Source: UBA2882 sp051877575
GTDB lineage: Bacteria > Bacillota > Clostridia > Lachnospirales > Lachnospiraceae
Direction of reading: 5' to 3'
DNA length: 64,000 bases
Assembly: GCA_051877575.1 (NCBI GenBank)
Contig: JBJEJA010000047.1
Span: forward strand, 124,001 to 188,000
Shown here: positions 30,235 through 38,610 of the stretch, in pieces
Numbering within the stretch: position 1 is the first letter of the stretch
Layout: every line of letters begins with the position of its first letter
Made by a program: the position numbers and the translations under genes
Notes under the pieces: generated by a model
Seen by the model: only the letters and a program-made list of their open reading frames with translations
The model's database searches: none
Told to the model about the DNA's origin: nothing

Positions 30235-31613
30235 TTGTTTTCCTCTTTCTCCGTCGAAGTGTCATCCATGTCATGTTTATTTCTGTTTCTTTCCACGACG
30301 GATTTGATATTTTTGAAAATTGAAGCAGAGGAGTCGGATTTTCGTGCATTTCTCCTCTTCTCTTCTGTCAGCTGAATCATCTCATTTTCTTCAATTTTAT
30401 CCAAATACATATATTCTTTTGTATTTGTCGAAAGACCTTTTGTCTCCAGCATCGTATTCAGTTTTCTTTTTATTCCGGCATAAATTAGTGCAAAAATAGG
30501 GACACCTATTGCCATACCGATAATTCCGAAATATGCTCCGAATACCGTAATGGAGAAAATAACCCAGAAACTGGAAAGTCCCGTAGAATTGCCCAAAATC
30601 TTCGGTCCCAGAATATTGCCGTCAAACTGTTGTAAAATCAAAATCAATATAATGAATTTGATTCCGCTGATCGGGTCTACCATCAGGATCAATAAGGCAC
30701 TGGGAATTCCCCCCAGAAACGGCCCGAAAAACGGGATGATATTCGTGACTCCGACGATAACGCTGACAAGAATTTCGTAAGGAAGTTCGAAAATACTCAT
30801 AAATGTAAAACATAAAATTCCGATTATAATGGAATCAATGATTTTCCCGCTGATATAGGAGCCGAATGTTTTGTTTGCATAACGGAAATCACTGATAATT
30901 CCATTGGCATTTTCTTCGGAAAATAATGCATACGCAAGTTTCTTGGCCTGTCCCGTAAAGGTTTCTTTACTGGATAATACATATATGGAAATGATCAGAC
31001 CGATCACCAGGTTCCAGAGTACCTTCGCAACCCCAAGCACACTCAGGGAAACTTCCTTTATAATCACATTTGCCTTTGGAAGAACACTGTTGTTTAACCA
31101 ATCGTTCAATTCTCCCGAATAGGTATTGATCAAGTTAGTCGCCATTTCTTCAATTGTTTTATTGGAAGAAAGCATATTTTCTATTAATCTTTCCAAATTA
31201 TTGACATAGATGGATGATTGCAAAATAATGCTTTGGATACTTGCAATCACTTCTTTCAGAACAATGGAGAAGAAAATATAGAGCATATAAATTGTCAAAA
31301 ACATGGTCAATAAAATTGCCAGCGTTCTGATACGTCGACGGGTTTTTAATTTTTCCGTATCAAGATGAAATGCTTTATATAAAGGATAAAGCAGCTTCCT
31401 TTCAAAAAAACTACAGATAGGGGTAAGCAGATATGCCATAATCATGCCGTATATAATAGGTGTACATACATTAAAAACCGATTTGATGATGTCAATCATT
31501 TTTCCTGTATGAAACAAAAGATAATAAAATAAAATTGCGGCCGCCAGCACAAGAAATCCGGTTATACCCCAGTATAAATATTTTTTATCCAAACGAAACT
31601 TCACAATCAGCAC
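30231..31613 (-). CDS. AI-2E family transporter (PF01594-like permease)
   Basis: A 460-residue integral membrane protein with about eight membrane segments, including an N-terminal pair and the conserved GIPSALLILMVDPISGIKF and FDGNILGPKILGNSTGLSSF blocks. Family members transport varied substrates such as AI-2 or sodium/protons; the substrate here is unknown. The cytoplasmic C-terminus is long and charged (about residues 395-460). It is translationally coupled to dtd. Confidence 0.9.
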   Translation of the reverse strand: MLIVKFRLDKKYLYWGITGFLVLAAAILFYYLLFHTGKMIDIIKSVFNVCTPIIYGMIMAYLLTPICSFFERKLLYPLYKAFHLDTEKLKTRRRIRTLAILLTMFLTIYMLYIFFSIVLKEVIASIQSIILQSSIYVNNLERLIENMLSSNKTIEEMATNLINTYSGELNDWLNNSVLPKANVIIKEVSLSVLGVAKVLWNLVIGLIISIYVLSSKETFTGQAKKLAYALFSEENANGIISDFRYANKTFGSYISGKIIDSIIIGILCFTFMSIFELPYEILVSVIVGVTNIIPFFGPFLGGIPSALLILMVDPISGIKFIILILILQQFDGNILGPKILGNSTGLSSFWVIFSITVFGAYFGIIGMAIGVPIFALIYAGIKRKLNTMLETKGLSTNTKEYMYLDKIEENEMIQLTEEKRRNARKSDSSASIFKNIKSVVERNRNKHDMDDTSTEKEENK

Positions 31614-31708
31614 CTCATCTTCTCAATTGCTCTTATTGCATTAATTATATCATACTTATCGTTTAGATTCTGTAAAATTTTTGTCAGATCATAAAATTAT
31701 TGTTTTTT

Positions 31709-31738
31709 TTGATAAATCATACTTCTATGGTGTATAAT
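31709..31738 (+). promoter_or_regulatory. Promoter for the TtcA-like gene
   Basis: TTGATA at 31709-31714, 18-bp spacer, TATAAT at 31733-31738, 40 bases before the start codon at 31779. A TATAAT on the opposite strand near 31648-31653 may serve the divergent transporter gene, but its -35 is not clear. Confidence 0.6.
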
Positions 31739-31778
31739 GAAAGGCAGAAAATAGAGAAACAAAAATGAGGATTACGTT

Positions 31779-32498
31779 ATGGATGCACAGAGATTATATA
31801 GTTTTACGAGGCGTGCAATCGATGATTACCGGATGATAGAGGAAGGTGATCGCATTGCGGTCGGTATTTCCGGAGGAAAAGACAGTCTGACACTGCTTTA
31901 TGCCTTAAAAGGATTAATGCGTTTTTATCCGAAAAAATTTCAACTACATGCCATTACGGTTGACTTAGGTTTTGACAATCTCAATCTGGAAGGTATTCAG
32001 AAATTTTGTGAAGATCTGGAAGTCCCCTATACGATTTTGTCCACGCAGATTGCACAGATTGTATTTGAGGATCGCAAAGAAACCAATCCCTGCTCTTTGT
32101 GTGCGAAGATGCGTAAAGGTGCACTGAACGAGAAAATCAAAGAACTCGGATGCAATAAAGTAGCTTATGCACACCACAAGGATGATGTTGTCGAAACCAT
32201 GCTGATGTCATTGATATTTGAAGGCCGTTTTCATACATTTTCTCCCAGGACCTACCTTGATCGCATGGATCTGACCGTGATCAGACCGCTTCTTTATATG
32301 AATGAGGCCGATGTTGTGGGATTTGTCAATAAATACCAAATACCGGTAGTCAAAAGCCCCTGCCCGGCCGACGGAAACACCAAACGGGAATATGTCAAAA
32401 ACCTTCTACGACGTCTGAATCAGGAAAATCCGGGGGTGAAGGAAAGAATGTTCACTGCAATCGTAAACAACCATATGCCAGGATGGCCGGAAATCTAA
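31779..32498 (+). CDS. TtcA-like tRNA 2-thiolation/PP-loop ATPase
   Basis: A 239-residue PP-loop protein. The ATP-binding motif SGGKDS is near residues 30-35; NPCSLCAKMRKG supplies a CxxC and SPCPADGNTKREYVK a further conserved Cys, the set used by TtcA to hold an Fe-S cluster. TtcA makes 2-thiocytidine at tRNA position 32; clostridial homologues may have other tRNA targets. It is transcribed toward the recombinase gene, which begins 31 bp later. Confidence 0.88.
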   Translation: MDAQRLYSFTRRAIDDYRMIEEGDRIAVGISGGKDSLTLLYALKGLMRFYPKKFQLHAITVDLGFDNLNLEGIQKFCEDLEVPYTILSTQIAQIVFEDRKETNPCSLCAKMRKGALNEKIKELGCNKVAYAHHKDDVVETMLMSLIFEGRFHTFSPRTYLDRMDLTVIRPLLYMNEADVVGFVNKYQIPVVKSPCPADGNTKREYVKNLLRRLNQENPGVKERMFTAIVNNHMPGWPEI

Positions 32499-32529
32499 CG
32501 GAAATCTAATAAAAAGAAGGTAATAAATT

Positions 32530-33603
32530 ATGGAAAAATCCAACAACAAACAAGGAAAAAACTACCATGATCAGGTGCAGATAGAACAGACCATGAAGCT
32601 GCGTGAAACACTGACTACGCTACCGCCGTTTTGTAAAAATTTCTTCCGCGGAATGGATAATACCATGTCGGCGCGTACAAAACTCGGATATGCGCTGGAT
32701 CTGCGGATATTTTTTGAGTTTTTACACGAAAACAACAGCCAGCTGAATAAGATACCGATTACAGAATATAAGCTCTCCGTTCTGGATCAGATTACCAAGG
32801 AAGATATTGAAGAATACATGGAATACCTGTCTTATTATAAAAAGGACGGAAAGGAATATACCAACGACGAACGGGGAAAAGCAAGAAAACTTGCATCATT
32901 AAGAAGTTTTTATAATTATTTTTATACCAGCGAGTTGATTGAAAAAAATCCCGCTGCATTGATGAAAATGCCCAAATTGCACCAGAAAGAAATTATCCGT
33001 TTGGATCCCGATGAAGTGGCTACGCTTCTGGATGCTGTTGAAAACGGAGACCACATGACCAAATCCGAATTAAAATATCATGCCAAAACCAAAACAAGGG
33101 ATCTGGCACTATTAACCCTGCTTTTGGGAACCGGAATCCGTGTTTCGGAATGTGTCGGACTTGATATTCAGGATGTTGATTTTAAAAATAACGGCATTAA
33201 AATCCGCAGAAAAGGCGGATATGAGGCAATTGTCTATTTTGGGGATGAAGTTGAAAAAGCGCTGAAAGATTATCTGGTGTTGAGAGAAACCATCATTCCG
33301 GAAACCGGACACGAAGATGCATTATTTTTATCCATGCAGAACAGGCGAATCACTGTCAGAAGTGTAGAAAATCTGGTCAAAAAATACGCCGGCAAAGTAA
33401 CCAGTCTGAAAAAAATCACACCACATAAATTAAGAAGTACATACGGTACAACATTGTATCAGGAAACCGGTGATATTTATCTGGTGGCCGATGTCCTCGG
33501 TCATAAAGATGTTAATACCACCAGAAAACATTATGCGGCACAGGCGGATTCCAGACGACGCATGGCCGCAAATGTGGTAAAATTACGGAGCGATGCCGAT
33601 TGA
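32530..33603 (+). CDS. Xer-type tyrosine recombinase
   Basis: A 357-residue tyrosine recombinase. The N-terminal SAM-like DNA-binding domain occupies about residues 25-130; catalytic residues are Arg204 (GTGIRVSE), His299 and Arg302 (HKLRS), His325 (GHKDVNTT) and Tyr335 (KHYA). Homologues stand next to lexA in many Lachnospiraceae, so it looks like a core gene and not phage cargo, and it may be the chromosome-dimer recombinase. It is 2.8 kb from the right att repeat of a prophage that has no integrase of its own, making it the nearest candidate for that role. Confidence 0.9.
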   Translation: MEKSNNKQGKNYHDQVQIEQTMKLRETLTTLPPFCKNFFRGMDNTMSARTKLGYALDLRIFFEFLHENNSQLNKIPITEYKLSVLDQITKEDIEEYMEYLSYYKKDGKEYTNDERGKARKLASLRSFYNYFYTSELIEKNPAALMKMPKLHQKEIIRLDPDEVATLLDAVENGDHMTKSELKYHAKTKTRDLALLTLLLGTGIRVSECVGLDIQDVDFKNNGIKIRRKGGYEAIVYFGDEVEKALKDYLVLRETIIPETGHEDALFLSMQNRRITVRSVENLVKKYAGKVTSLKKITPHKLRSTYGTTLYQETGDIYLVADVLGHKDVNTTRKHYAAQADSRRRMAANVVKLRSDAD

Positions 33604-33631
33604 CGGTATTCTCCGTAATTTGTTTTATTTT
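33580..33631 (+). terminator. Terminator overlapping the end of the recombinase gene
   Basis: AAATTACGGAG (33580-33590) pairs with CTCCGTAATTT (33611-33621), followed by GTTTTATTTTA. The left arm lies in the last codons of the recombinase gene; the hairpin lies between that gene and the convergent LysM gene. Confidence 0.7.
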
Positions 33632-33990
33632 ACTTCTTCGGAAAAATAAGGTATCAGCAAATAATTCCCACTCTGTATTTTGTCACCGGATATTTGATTA
33701 ACCGCTTTAATCTCTTCAATGAAATCCTGCACCGTATCATAATGATCGTAGTCCACGGTTTCCTCTGCGATGGACCACAAAGACTCGCCCTGTTCAATCC
33801 GATGACTGGTATAATATTTATATTCATTTGCATGTTCTGTTGAATTTGCCCTGGCCGATAAAGAAAAAACGGATAATGCAAAAACCATTACAAACAATGC
33901 TGTCATGCAGAAAAAAGAAATTTTACAAAGCATTGCTTTTTTCTTTTGCATTTTTATATTCTGCTTTCTTACTCTTCTGTTTTTATTCAT
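33625..33990 (-). CDS. LysM-containing YneA-like SOS division inhibitor
   Basis: A 121-residue protein with a basic N-terminus, one membrane helix at about residues 22-46, and a C-terminal LysM domain (YTSHRIEQGESLWSIAEETV and AVNQISGDKIQSGNYLLIPY). Divergent placement from lexA and LexA boxes in the shared promoter region match B. subtilis yneA, which delays septation during the SOS response. Sequence similarity alone would only say LysM protein; context supports the YneA role. Confidence 0.85.
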   Translation of the reverse strand: MNKNRRVRKQNIKMQKKKAMLCKISFFCMTALFVMVFALSVFSLSARANSTEHANEYKYYTSHRIEQGESLWSIAEETVDYDHYDTVQDFIEEIKAVNQISGDKIQSGNYLLIPYFSEEVK

Positions 33991-34047
33991 ATTTTTTTCC
34001 TCCCAATCTCTCAGATATATAAATCAATCCTATCAATGCGTTTTTTT

Positions 34048-34135
34048 CGAACATTTGTTGCGAACATTTGTTTTTATATTGACATTATACGAATGAATGT
34101 TCGAAAAGTCAATAGAAAAATCGAACAAATTTTCG
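34048..34135. promoter_or_regulatory. LexA operator array and yneA-type promoter
   Basis: Four CGAAC-N4-GTTCG-like boxes: CGAACATTTGTTGC (34048-34061), CGAACATTTGTTTT (34061-34074), CGAATGAATGTTCG (34090-34103) and CGAACAAATTTTCG (34122-34135). On the minus strand, TTGACT (34107-34112), a 17-bp spacer and TATAAT (34084-34089) form a near-consensus promoter for the LysM gene, and the third box lies in its spacer, so LexA would block polymerase directly. Confidence 0.85.
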
Positions 34136-34145
34136 GAATATATGT

Positions 34146-34190
34146 TTGCTTTTTTGTGCGGTTGATGTTATACTATATATAGTTCAACCG
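34146..34190 (+). promoter_or_regulatory. lexA promoter with dyad symmetry
   Basis: TTGCTT (34146-34151), 17-bp spacer, TATACT (34169-34174). CGGTTGA (34159-34165) and TCAACCG (34184-34190) flank the -10 region, and ACTATATATAGT (34172-34183) is a perfect palindrome. The CCGAAC edge resembles half a LexA site, consistent with autoregulation. Confidence 0.55.
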
Positions 34191-34222
34191 AACAGAAGGA
34201 TACGAAATAAGGAGGTTCCTAT

Positions 34223-34840
34223 ATGGCTCAGGGAAAAATATCTGCAAAACAGCAACAGATTTTAGAATTTATTAAAGAAGAAATATTAAAGAAAGGTTAT
34301 CCGCCGGCAGTCCGAGAAATATGCGAAGCGGTTCATCTTAAGTCCACCTCTTCCGTTCATTCTCATCTTGAGACACTTGAGAAAAACGGTTATATCCGGC
34401 GCGATCCTACAAAGCCGCGGGCAATCGAGATTGTAGATGACAGTTTCCAGATGGTCCGGAGGGAAATGGCAAGTATTCCGATCATCGGTACCGTTGCTGC
34501 CGGACAACCGATTTTTGCACAACAAAATATTGAAGGTTATTTTCCGGTTCCTGCCGATATCGTTCCCGCAGGCGAAACCTTTGTTCTTCGCGTAAAGGGC
34601 GACAGCATGATCAATGTGGGAATTTTTGACGGAGATCAGATTTTTGTTCAACAGTGTAATACTGCCAGAAACGGAGACATTGTCGTTGCACTGGTTGAAG
34701 ATTCCGCTACCGTTAAAACATTTTACAAGGAAAACGGTTATATCCGGCTTCAGCCGGAAAACGATACCATGGAACCGATTATTGTACAGGATTGTGCTAT
34801 TTTAGGTAAGGTTTTCGGCGTTTTCCGCTTATGCAGATGA
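34223..34840 (+). CDS. lexA: SOS repressor LexA
   Basis: A 205-residue repressor and self-cleaving protease. The N-terminal winged helix covers about residues 1-70 (PPAVREICEAVHLKSTSSVH). The cleavage site is Ala93-Gly94 in VAAGQPIFA; catalytic Ser128 is in GDSMINVG and Lys165 in ATVKTFY. RecA filaments on damaged DNA trigger cleavage. AAGGAGG precedes ATG 34223. The upstream region carries LexA boxes shared with the yneA-like gene. Confidence 0.97.
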   Translation: MAQGKISAKQQQILEFIKEEILKKGYPPAVREICEAVHLKSTSSVHSHLETLEKNGYIRRDPTKPRAIEIVDDSFQMVRREMASIPIIGTVAAGQPIFAQQNIEGYFPVPADIVPAGETFVLRVKGDSMINVGIFDGDQIFVQQCNTARNGDIVVALVEDSATVKTFYKENGYIRLQPENDTMEPIIVQDCAILGKVFGVFRLCR

Positions 34841-34872
34841 TATGCAGATGATAAATTCCGAATCATATATTT

Positions 34873-34914
34873 AAAAAAATGCTGTCCGGTCACTGTTTCA
34901 TGTCCGGGCAGCAT
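34873..34914 (-). terminator. Terminator between lexA and rsfS
   Basis: ATGCTGTCCGG (34879-34889) pairs with CCGGGCAGCAT (34904-34914), with one G-U or mismatch; the A-run at 34873-34878 gives a U-tract for leftward transcripts. It ends the long ribosomal-assembly operon after rsfS and may also stop lexA transcription. Confidence 0.8.
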
Positions 34915-34945
34915 CTCATAATTTTATGCACATTAAAATCTAATC

Positions 34946-35305
34946 TTATAATTGGTCTTTATCCACAAATTTTCCGTCTCTCCAGATCCTTTCCAGATCA
35001 TAGAACAAACGGTTTTCTTTATCAAAAATATGGACAACGATATCACGGTAATCTACCAAAATCCAGTTTCCGCTGTCATAGCCTTCACATTGTTTCTGAT
35101 CGACACCCATTCTGCCGAGCTTTTCTTCCACATTATCACACAATGCCTGCACCTGATTACGGTTGTTGCCGGATGCAATAATGAAATAATCTGCAAGTGT
35201 GGAAACTTCGCTGATATCAATTACTTTAATGTCTTCTCCCTTTTTATCTTCCAATGCTTCAATTGCAGCAAGGGCAATTTCCTTTGAGGTTAAATTGTTA
35301 CTCAT
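34946..35305 (-). CDS. rsfS: Ribosome silencing factor RsfS
   Basis: A 119-residue factor that binds L14 on the large ribosomal subunit and blocks subunit joining when nutrients are short. Conserved blocks are IKVIDISEVSTLADYFIIAS, WILVDYRDIVVHIFD and YDLERIW. The start at 35305 was chosen because AAGGAG lies five bases upstream. It is the last gene of the nadD-yqeK-rsfS group, followed by a terminator. Confidence 0.95.
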   Translation of the reverse strand: MSNNLTSKEIALAAIEALEDKKGEDIKVIDISEVSTLADYFIIASGNNRNQVQALCDNVEEKLGRMGVDQKQCEGYDSGNWILVDYRDIVVHIFDKENRLFYDLERIWRDGKFVDKDQL

Positions 35306-35366
35306 ACAAGCTCCTTCCGTTACTGTTATATTATATTTTTCTATGCAATCATACACAAGCCGTCCG

Positions 35367-35963
35367 TTACATATCCGTCAGATTCTTATAATATTCATAA
35401 GTCTCCTGTGTCAACTGATCAATGGATGCATTCTTTTCCTTCAAATATTGCAATGTGCCCTGTAATATTAAGACCATTGCTTCGTTTAAATTTCGAAAAG
35501 CCGTCATTCTGACTTTCGGAAGATCCGGAAGCATTTTTCTGTTTGGTTCAATATAATCGGCAATATAAATGATCTTTTCCAATTCCGTCATACCGGGTTT
35601 GCCGGTTGTGTGATATCGGATTGCATTTAATACAAAATTATCGGTTACGTCATATTTTTCTTTTGCAAGTACCGCCCCAAGCTTTGCATGGAGCAGATCC
35701 GGATTTTTTTCTTCTGCATCATTCAGGCGGATATCATATTTTTTGCACAATCTGCGCTTCTCATTGGTGGGAATGCACTTGGCATTATCATGAAGCAGAC
35801 CGGCAAGATACGCATCATACAGATCATCTCCGTGTGCCATGGCAAGACTTACCGCTGTATAGGCAACGCCAAGCGTATGGACATAGCGTTTTTTATCCAG
35901 TTCTTTTGAGAGCTTCTTCTCAATGGATTTTAAATATTCATCTTCGGTACTGAAGTTATGCAA
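35367..35963 (-). CDS. yqeK: HD-domain phosphohydrolase YqeK (Ap4A hydrolase)
   Basis: A protein of about 198 residues with the HD signature: HTLGVAYTAVSLA, AGLLHDNAK (metal-binding His-Asp), LHAKLGAVLA and AIRYHTTGKPGMTELEKIIY then IADYIEP. The family hydrolyses diadenosine tetraphosphate symmetrically. TTG 35963 is favoured: GGAGGT sits six bases upstream and it starts 4 bp after the nadD stop, while the ATG at 35978 precedes that ribosome site and lies inside nadD. The nadD-yqeK-rsfS order is conserved across Firmicutes. Confidence 0.93.
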   Translation of the reverse strand: MHNFSTEDEYLKSIEKKLSKELDKKRYVHTLGVAYTAVSLAMAHGDDLYDAYLAGLLHDNAKCIPTNEKRRLCKKYDIRLNDAEEKNPDLLHAKLGAVLAKEKYDVTDNFVLNAIRYHTTGKPGMTELEKIIYIADYIEPNRKMLPDLPKVRMTAFRNLNEAMVLILQGTLQYLKEKNASIDQLTQETYEYYKNLTDM

Positions 35964-35967
35964 TCTG

Positions 35968-36579
35968 CTACCTCCCATAATACAAATGATGTTCTCTGAT
36001 ATATGCAGCAACTTTTGCCGGAAGCATCTGTTCCACCATCTGATCCGTATAAAACTGTTCTCTGATCCGTGTCGATGAAATGTCGATCGGAGGCATATGA
36101 AGCGTAAAAATGCGTGCATGATACCCGGAAATCAATTTGTTGCTTTGTTCTGTCAATTTCTGCATATCGCAGTCATCTCTTACTGCGACTAAAATGACAG
36201 CGTACTCCATGATTTTTTCCGGATGGACCCATGATTCGATGGAAAACAGGGAATCCGCTCCGAGAATAAAATAAAACTCGTCCTTAGGGTACTGTTTCCG
36301 TAAAGTTTCCAGCGTCCGGAATGTATAGGAATTGCCGCCGGTTTCTATTTCCACTGTGGATAATTCATAAGAAGGAAACGCTTCAATCGCAAGGCGCACC
36401 ATCTCAAGCCGGTGCACTTCGTCCGTGATCTTTCTGTCTTTTTTCATCCATGGAATATGATTGGGAATAAACAGAATTTTATCCAGCTTCTGCTGCTTGA
36501 AAGCCTGTTCTGCCAGCTGCATATGGCCATTGTGAATGGGGTCAAAGGTTCCTCCCATAATACCGATTTTGGACATCAC
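35968..36579 (-). CDS. nadD: Nicotinate-nucleotide adenylyltransferase
   Basis: A 203-residue nucleotidyltransferase making deamido-NAD from nicotinate mononucleotide and ATP. The motifs are GGTFDPIHNGHMQLAE (HxGH-type) near residues 9-24 and ISSTRIR near 169-175. It is a core gene of NAD biosynthesis and sits between yhbY and yqeK. Confidence 0.96.
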   Translation of the reverse strand: MMSKIGIMGGTFDPIHNGHMQLAEQAFKQQKLDKILFIPNHIPWMKKDRKITDEVHRLEMVRLAIEAFPSYELSTVEIETGGNSYTFRTLETLRKQYPKDEFYFILGADSLFSIESWVHPEKIMEYAVILVAVRDDCDMQKLTEQSNKLISGYHARIFTLHMPPIDISSTRIREQFYTDQMVEQMLPAKVAAYIREHHLYYGR

Positions 36580-36589
36580 ATCGCCCTCT

Positions 36590-36880
36590 CTATTTCGGAA
36601 GTTCTATTTTTTTATGATCTTTGCTTTCCTTATACAGGACAATTTTTTTGCCGATGACCTGTACGACCTGGGATCTGGTACGTTCAGCCAGCGCCTGTGC
36701 AATTGCTTTGGGATCATCCATACAGTTTTTTAAAACGGCAATTTTAACCAGTTCTCTCGTATTAAAAGCTTCGTTGACGGCTTCGGTCACTTCCGGTGTC
36801 AGACTGGATTTGCCGATCTGGAAAATCGGTTCAATATTCATTGCGAGGCCTTTTAAATAAGCACGTTGTTTACTTGTCAT
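36590..36880 (-). CDS. yhbY: YhbY-type RNA-binding protein (CRM domain)
   Basis: A 96-residue single CRM domain protein associated with the pre-50S ribosome. Visible are KQRAYLKGLAMNIEPIFQIG with KSSLTPEV, RELVKIAVLKN and VQVIGKKIVLYKESKDHK, the classic GxxG-bearing RNA-binding surface and C-terminus. It lies between obgE and nadD, and its ribosomal role fits the surrounding assembly genes. Confidence 0.94.
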   Translation of the reverse strand: MTSKQRAYLKGLAMNIEPIFQIGKSSLTPEVTEAVNEAFNTRELVKIAVLKNCMDDPKAIAQALAERTRSQVVQVIGKKIVLYKESKDHKKIELPK

Positions 36881-36929
36881 TTCTTTCTCCGTCTGCCGTT
36901 ATCCTATATAGGACGGCATGTATTTTCTT

Positions 36930-38219
36930 TTATTTATAATAATCAAATTTTAATCCGTACATACGGACTGTATCCCCTTCATGGATACCCAGTTCCTCCA
37001 GCTGATCAAGAATTTCGTTTTCTTTCAGGAATTTCTGGAAGAATACGAAGCCCTTCTCGCTGTCCAAATTGGTATAGCCGAGCATTCTTTCGATACGTGG
37101 ACCTTCCACCACATATTCATCCTCTTCTTCATCATAGAAAACGGAGAATGGTTCATTGGAGTATGCCAGCATCTCGTCGGGGACAAATTCCGGCTCGAAT
37201 ATTACCGGCGGCTCATTGATCTCATTGAGCATTGTTTTAACGGCAAATAAAAGCTCATTCAGCCCTTTTCCGCTGACAGCCGAAATAGGGAACACTTTGA
37301 TGCCTTTCGGCTCAAATTCGTCCTTTAAACGCTTTACGGGGTCATTTCCGCCGTCATCATAAATGGCATCGATCTTATTTGCTGCAATTACCTGCGGTCT
37401 TGCGGCAATATCCGCGTTGTATGCTTCCAACTCTTTATTGATCGTATAAATATCCTGAATGGGGTCTCTGCCTTCCGTTCCCGCCACATCTACCATATGG
37501 ATAATGACACGGGTTCTCTCTATATGACGCAAAAATTCATGTCCCAATCCGATGCCTTCGGAAGCACCTTCGATCAAACCCGGAATATCCGCAATGACAA
37601 AGCCGCCGCCCTCCATATCCACAACACCCAGATGGGGATTTAAGGTTGTAAAATGGTAATTGGCAATCTTGGGTCTGGCGTTTGTCACTCTGCTGAGCAG
37701 GGTGGATTTTCCCACATTCGGAAAGCCCACAAGACCGACATCGGCAATGCATTTCAATTCCATCAAAATATTCAGTTCCTTGGCCGGTTGCCCCGGTTGT
37801 GCATATTTGGGGGCCTGCATGGTGCTTGTGGCATAATGCTGGTTTCCGTTACCGCCTTTACCGCCGGTCAACAGTACCATTCTGCGGTTGTCCCCCGACA
37901 TATCCGCAATAATGCGCCCGCTTTCTTCCTCTTTTAAGACAGTGCCTTCCGGGACTTTGATAATGATATCTTCCCCGTTTTTACCGCGGCAGTTTCGTTT
38001 GCCGCCCTGCTCGCCGTCTTTTGCACAATATTTTCGAATATGTCTGAAATCCGTCAGGGTATTTAATCCTTCGTCGATTTCAAAAATAACGCTGCCGCCG
38101 TCTCCGCCGTCTCCGCCGTCGGGGCCGCCGTTCGGCACATATTTTTCTCTGCGGAAGGAAACATGTCCGTCTCCGCCCTTACCGCTTCTTACATAAATTT
38201 TCGCGCGATCTGCAAACAT
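36930..38219 (-). CDS. obgE: GTPase Obg/ObgE
   Basis: A 429-residue ribosome-assembly GTPase. The glycine-rich Obg fold fills residues about 1-158 (GGDGHVSFRREKYVPNGGPD), the G domain about 159-335 with GFPNVGKSTLL (P-loop), DIPGLIEGA (switch II) and ANKID (NKxD), and the Firmicute OCT domain the C-terminus (about 355-429). It coordinates 50S maturation with stress signals. It lies downstream of the rpmA terminator. Confidence 0.97.
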   Translation of the reverse strand: MFADRAKIYVRSGKGGDGHVSFRREKYVPNGGPDGGDGGDGGSVIFEIDEGLNTLTDFRHIRKYCAKDGEQGGKRNCRGKNGEDIIIKVPEGTVLKEEESGRIIADMSGDNRRMVLLTGGKGGNGNQHYATSTMQAPKYAQPGQPAKELNILMELKCIADVGLVGFPNVGKSTLLSRVTNARPKIANYHFTTLNPHLGVVDMEGGGFVIADIPGLIEGASEGIGLGHEFLRHIERTRVIIHMVDVAGTEGRDPIQDIYTINKELEAYNADIAARPQVIAANKIDAIYDDGGNDPVKRLKDEFEPKGIKVFPISAVSGKGLNELLFAVKTMLNEINEPPVIFEPEFVPDEMLAYSNEPFSVFYDEEEDEYVVEGPRIERMLGYTNLDSEKGFVFFQKFLKENEILDQLEELGIHEGDTVRMYGLKFDYYK

Positions 38220-38264
38220 ATGCTCACCTCATGAGTAGTTTGTGTCATTTTGTTGTTTCTTATG

Positions 38265-38306
38265 AAAAAAGGGGCTGTTGCATTTTAATCAGAAATGCAG
38301 CAGCCC
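38265..38306 (-). terminator. Intrinsic terminator after rpmA
   Basis: GGGCTGTTGCATTT (38272-38285) pairs with AAATGCAGCAGCCC (38293-38306), preceded on the plus strand by an A-run at 38265-38270, which gives a U-tract for leftward transcripts. It separates the rplU-prp-rpmA transcript from obgE. Confidence 0.85.
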
Positions 38307-38320
38307 TCTGGTAATTCGTA

Positions 38321-38605
38321 TTAGTCCTCTACCGGATAAACGGAAGCCTGTTTTTTATCTCTTCCTTTTCTTTCAAATCTTAAAACGCCGTCAACCAGAG
38401 CGAATAATGTATCATCTCCGCCTTTACCGACATTGACACCGGGATGGATCTTTGTTCCGCGCTGTCTGTATAAGATATTTCCGGCTTTTACGAACTGTCC
38501 GTCAGCTCTTTTCGCACCTAATCTCTTGGACTCGGAATCTCTACCGTTCTTGGTAGAACCTACACCTTTTTTATGAGCGAAAAATTGAAGGTTCATTCTT
38601 AACAT
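38321..38605 (-). CDS. rpmA: 50S ribosomal protein L27
   Basis: A 94-residue ribosomal protein at the peptidyl-transferase centre. The N-terminus MLRMNLQFFAHKKGVGST has the Firmicute extension with NLQFFA before HKKG, which the Prp protease must remove so the mature tail can reach the active site. The protease gene lies immediately upstream in the same operon. Confidence 0.97.
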   Translation of the reverse strand: MLRMNLQFFAHKKGVGSTKNGRDSESKRLGAKRADGQFVKAGNILYRQRGTKIHPGVNVGKGGDDTLFALVDGVLRFERKGRDKKQASVYPVED

Positions 38606-38610
38606 GGGTG

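Noticed and set aside
32530..33603. Recombinase as phage-encoded integrase
   Set aside because: It lies outside the repeat-bounded element, beyond dtd, a transporter and a TtcA-like gene, and pairs with lexA as in relatives without the phage.
36895..36917. Inverted repeat between yhbY and obgE as a terminator
   Set aside because: GCCG..TCCTATATAGGA..CGGC has its T-rich side only on the plus strand, while both genes run leftward, so it cannot end their transcript.
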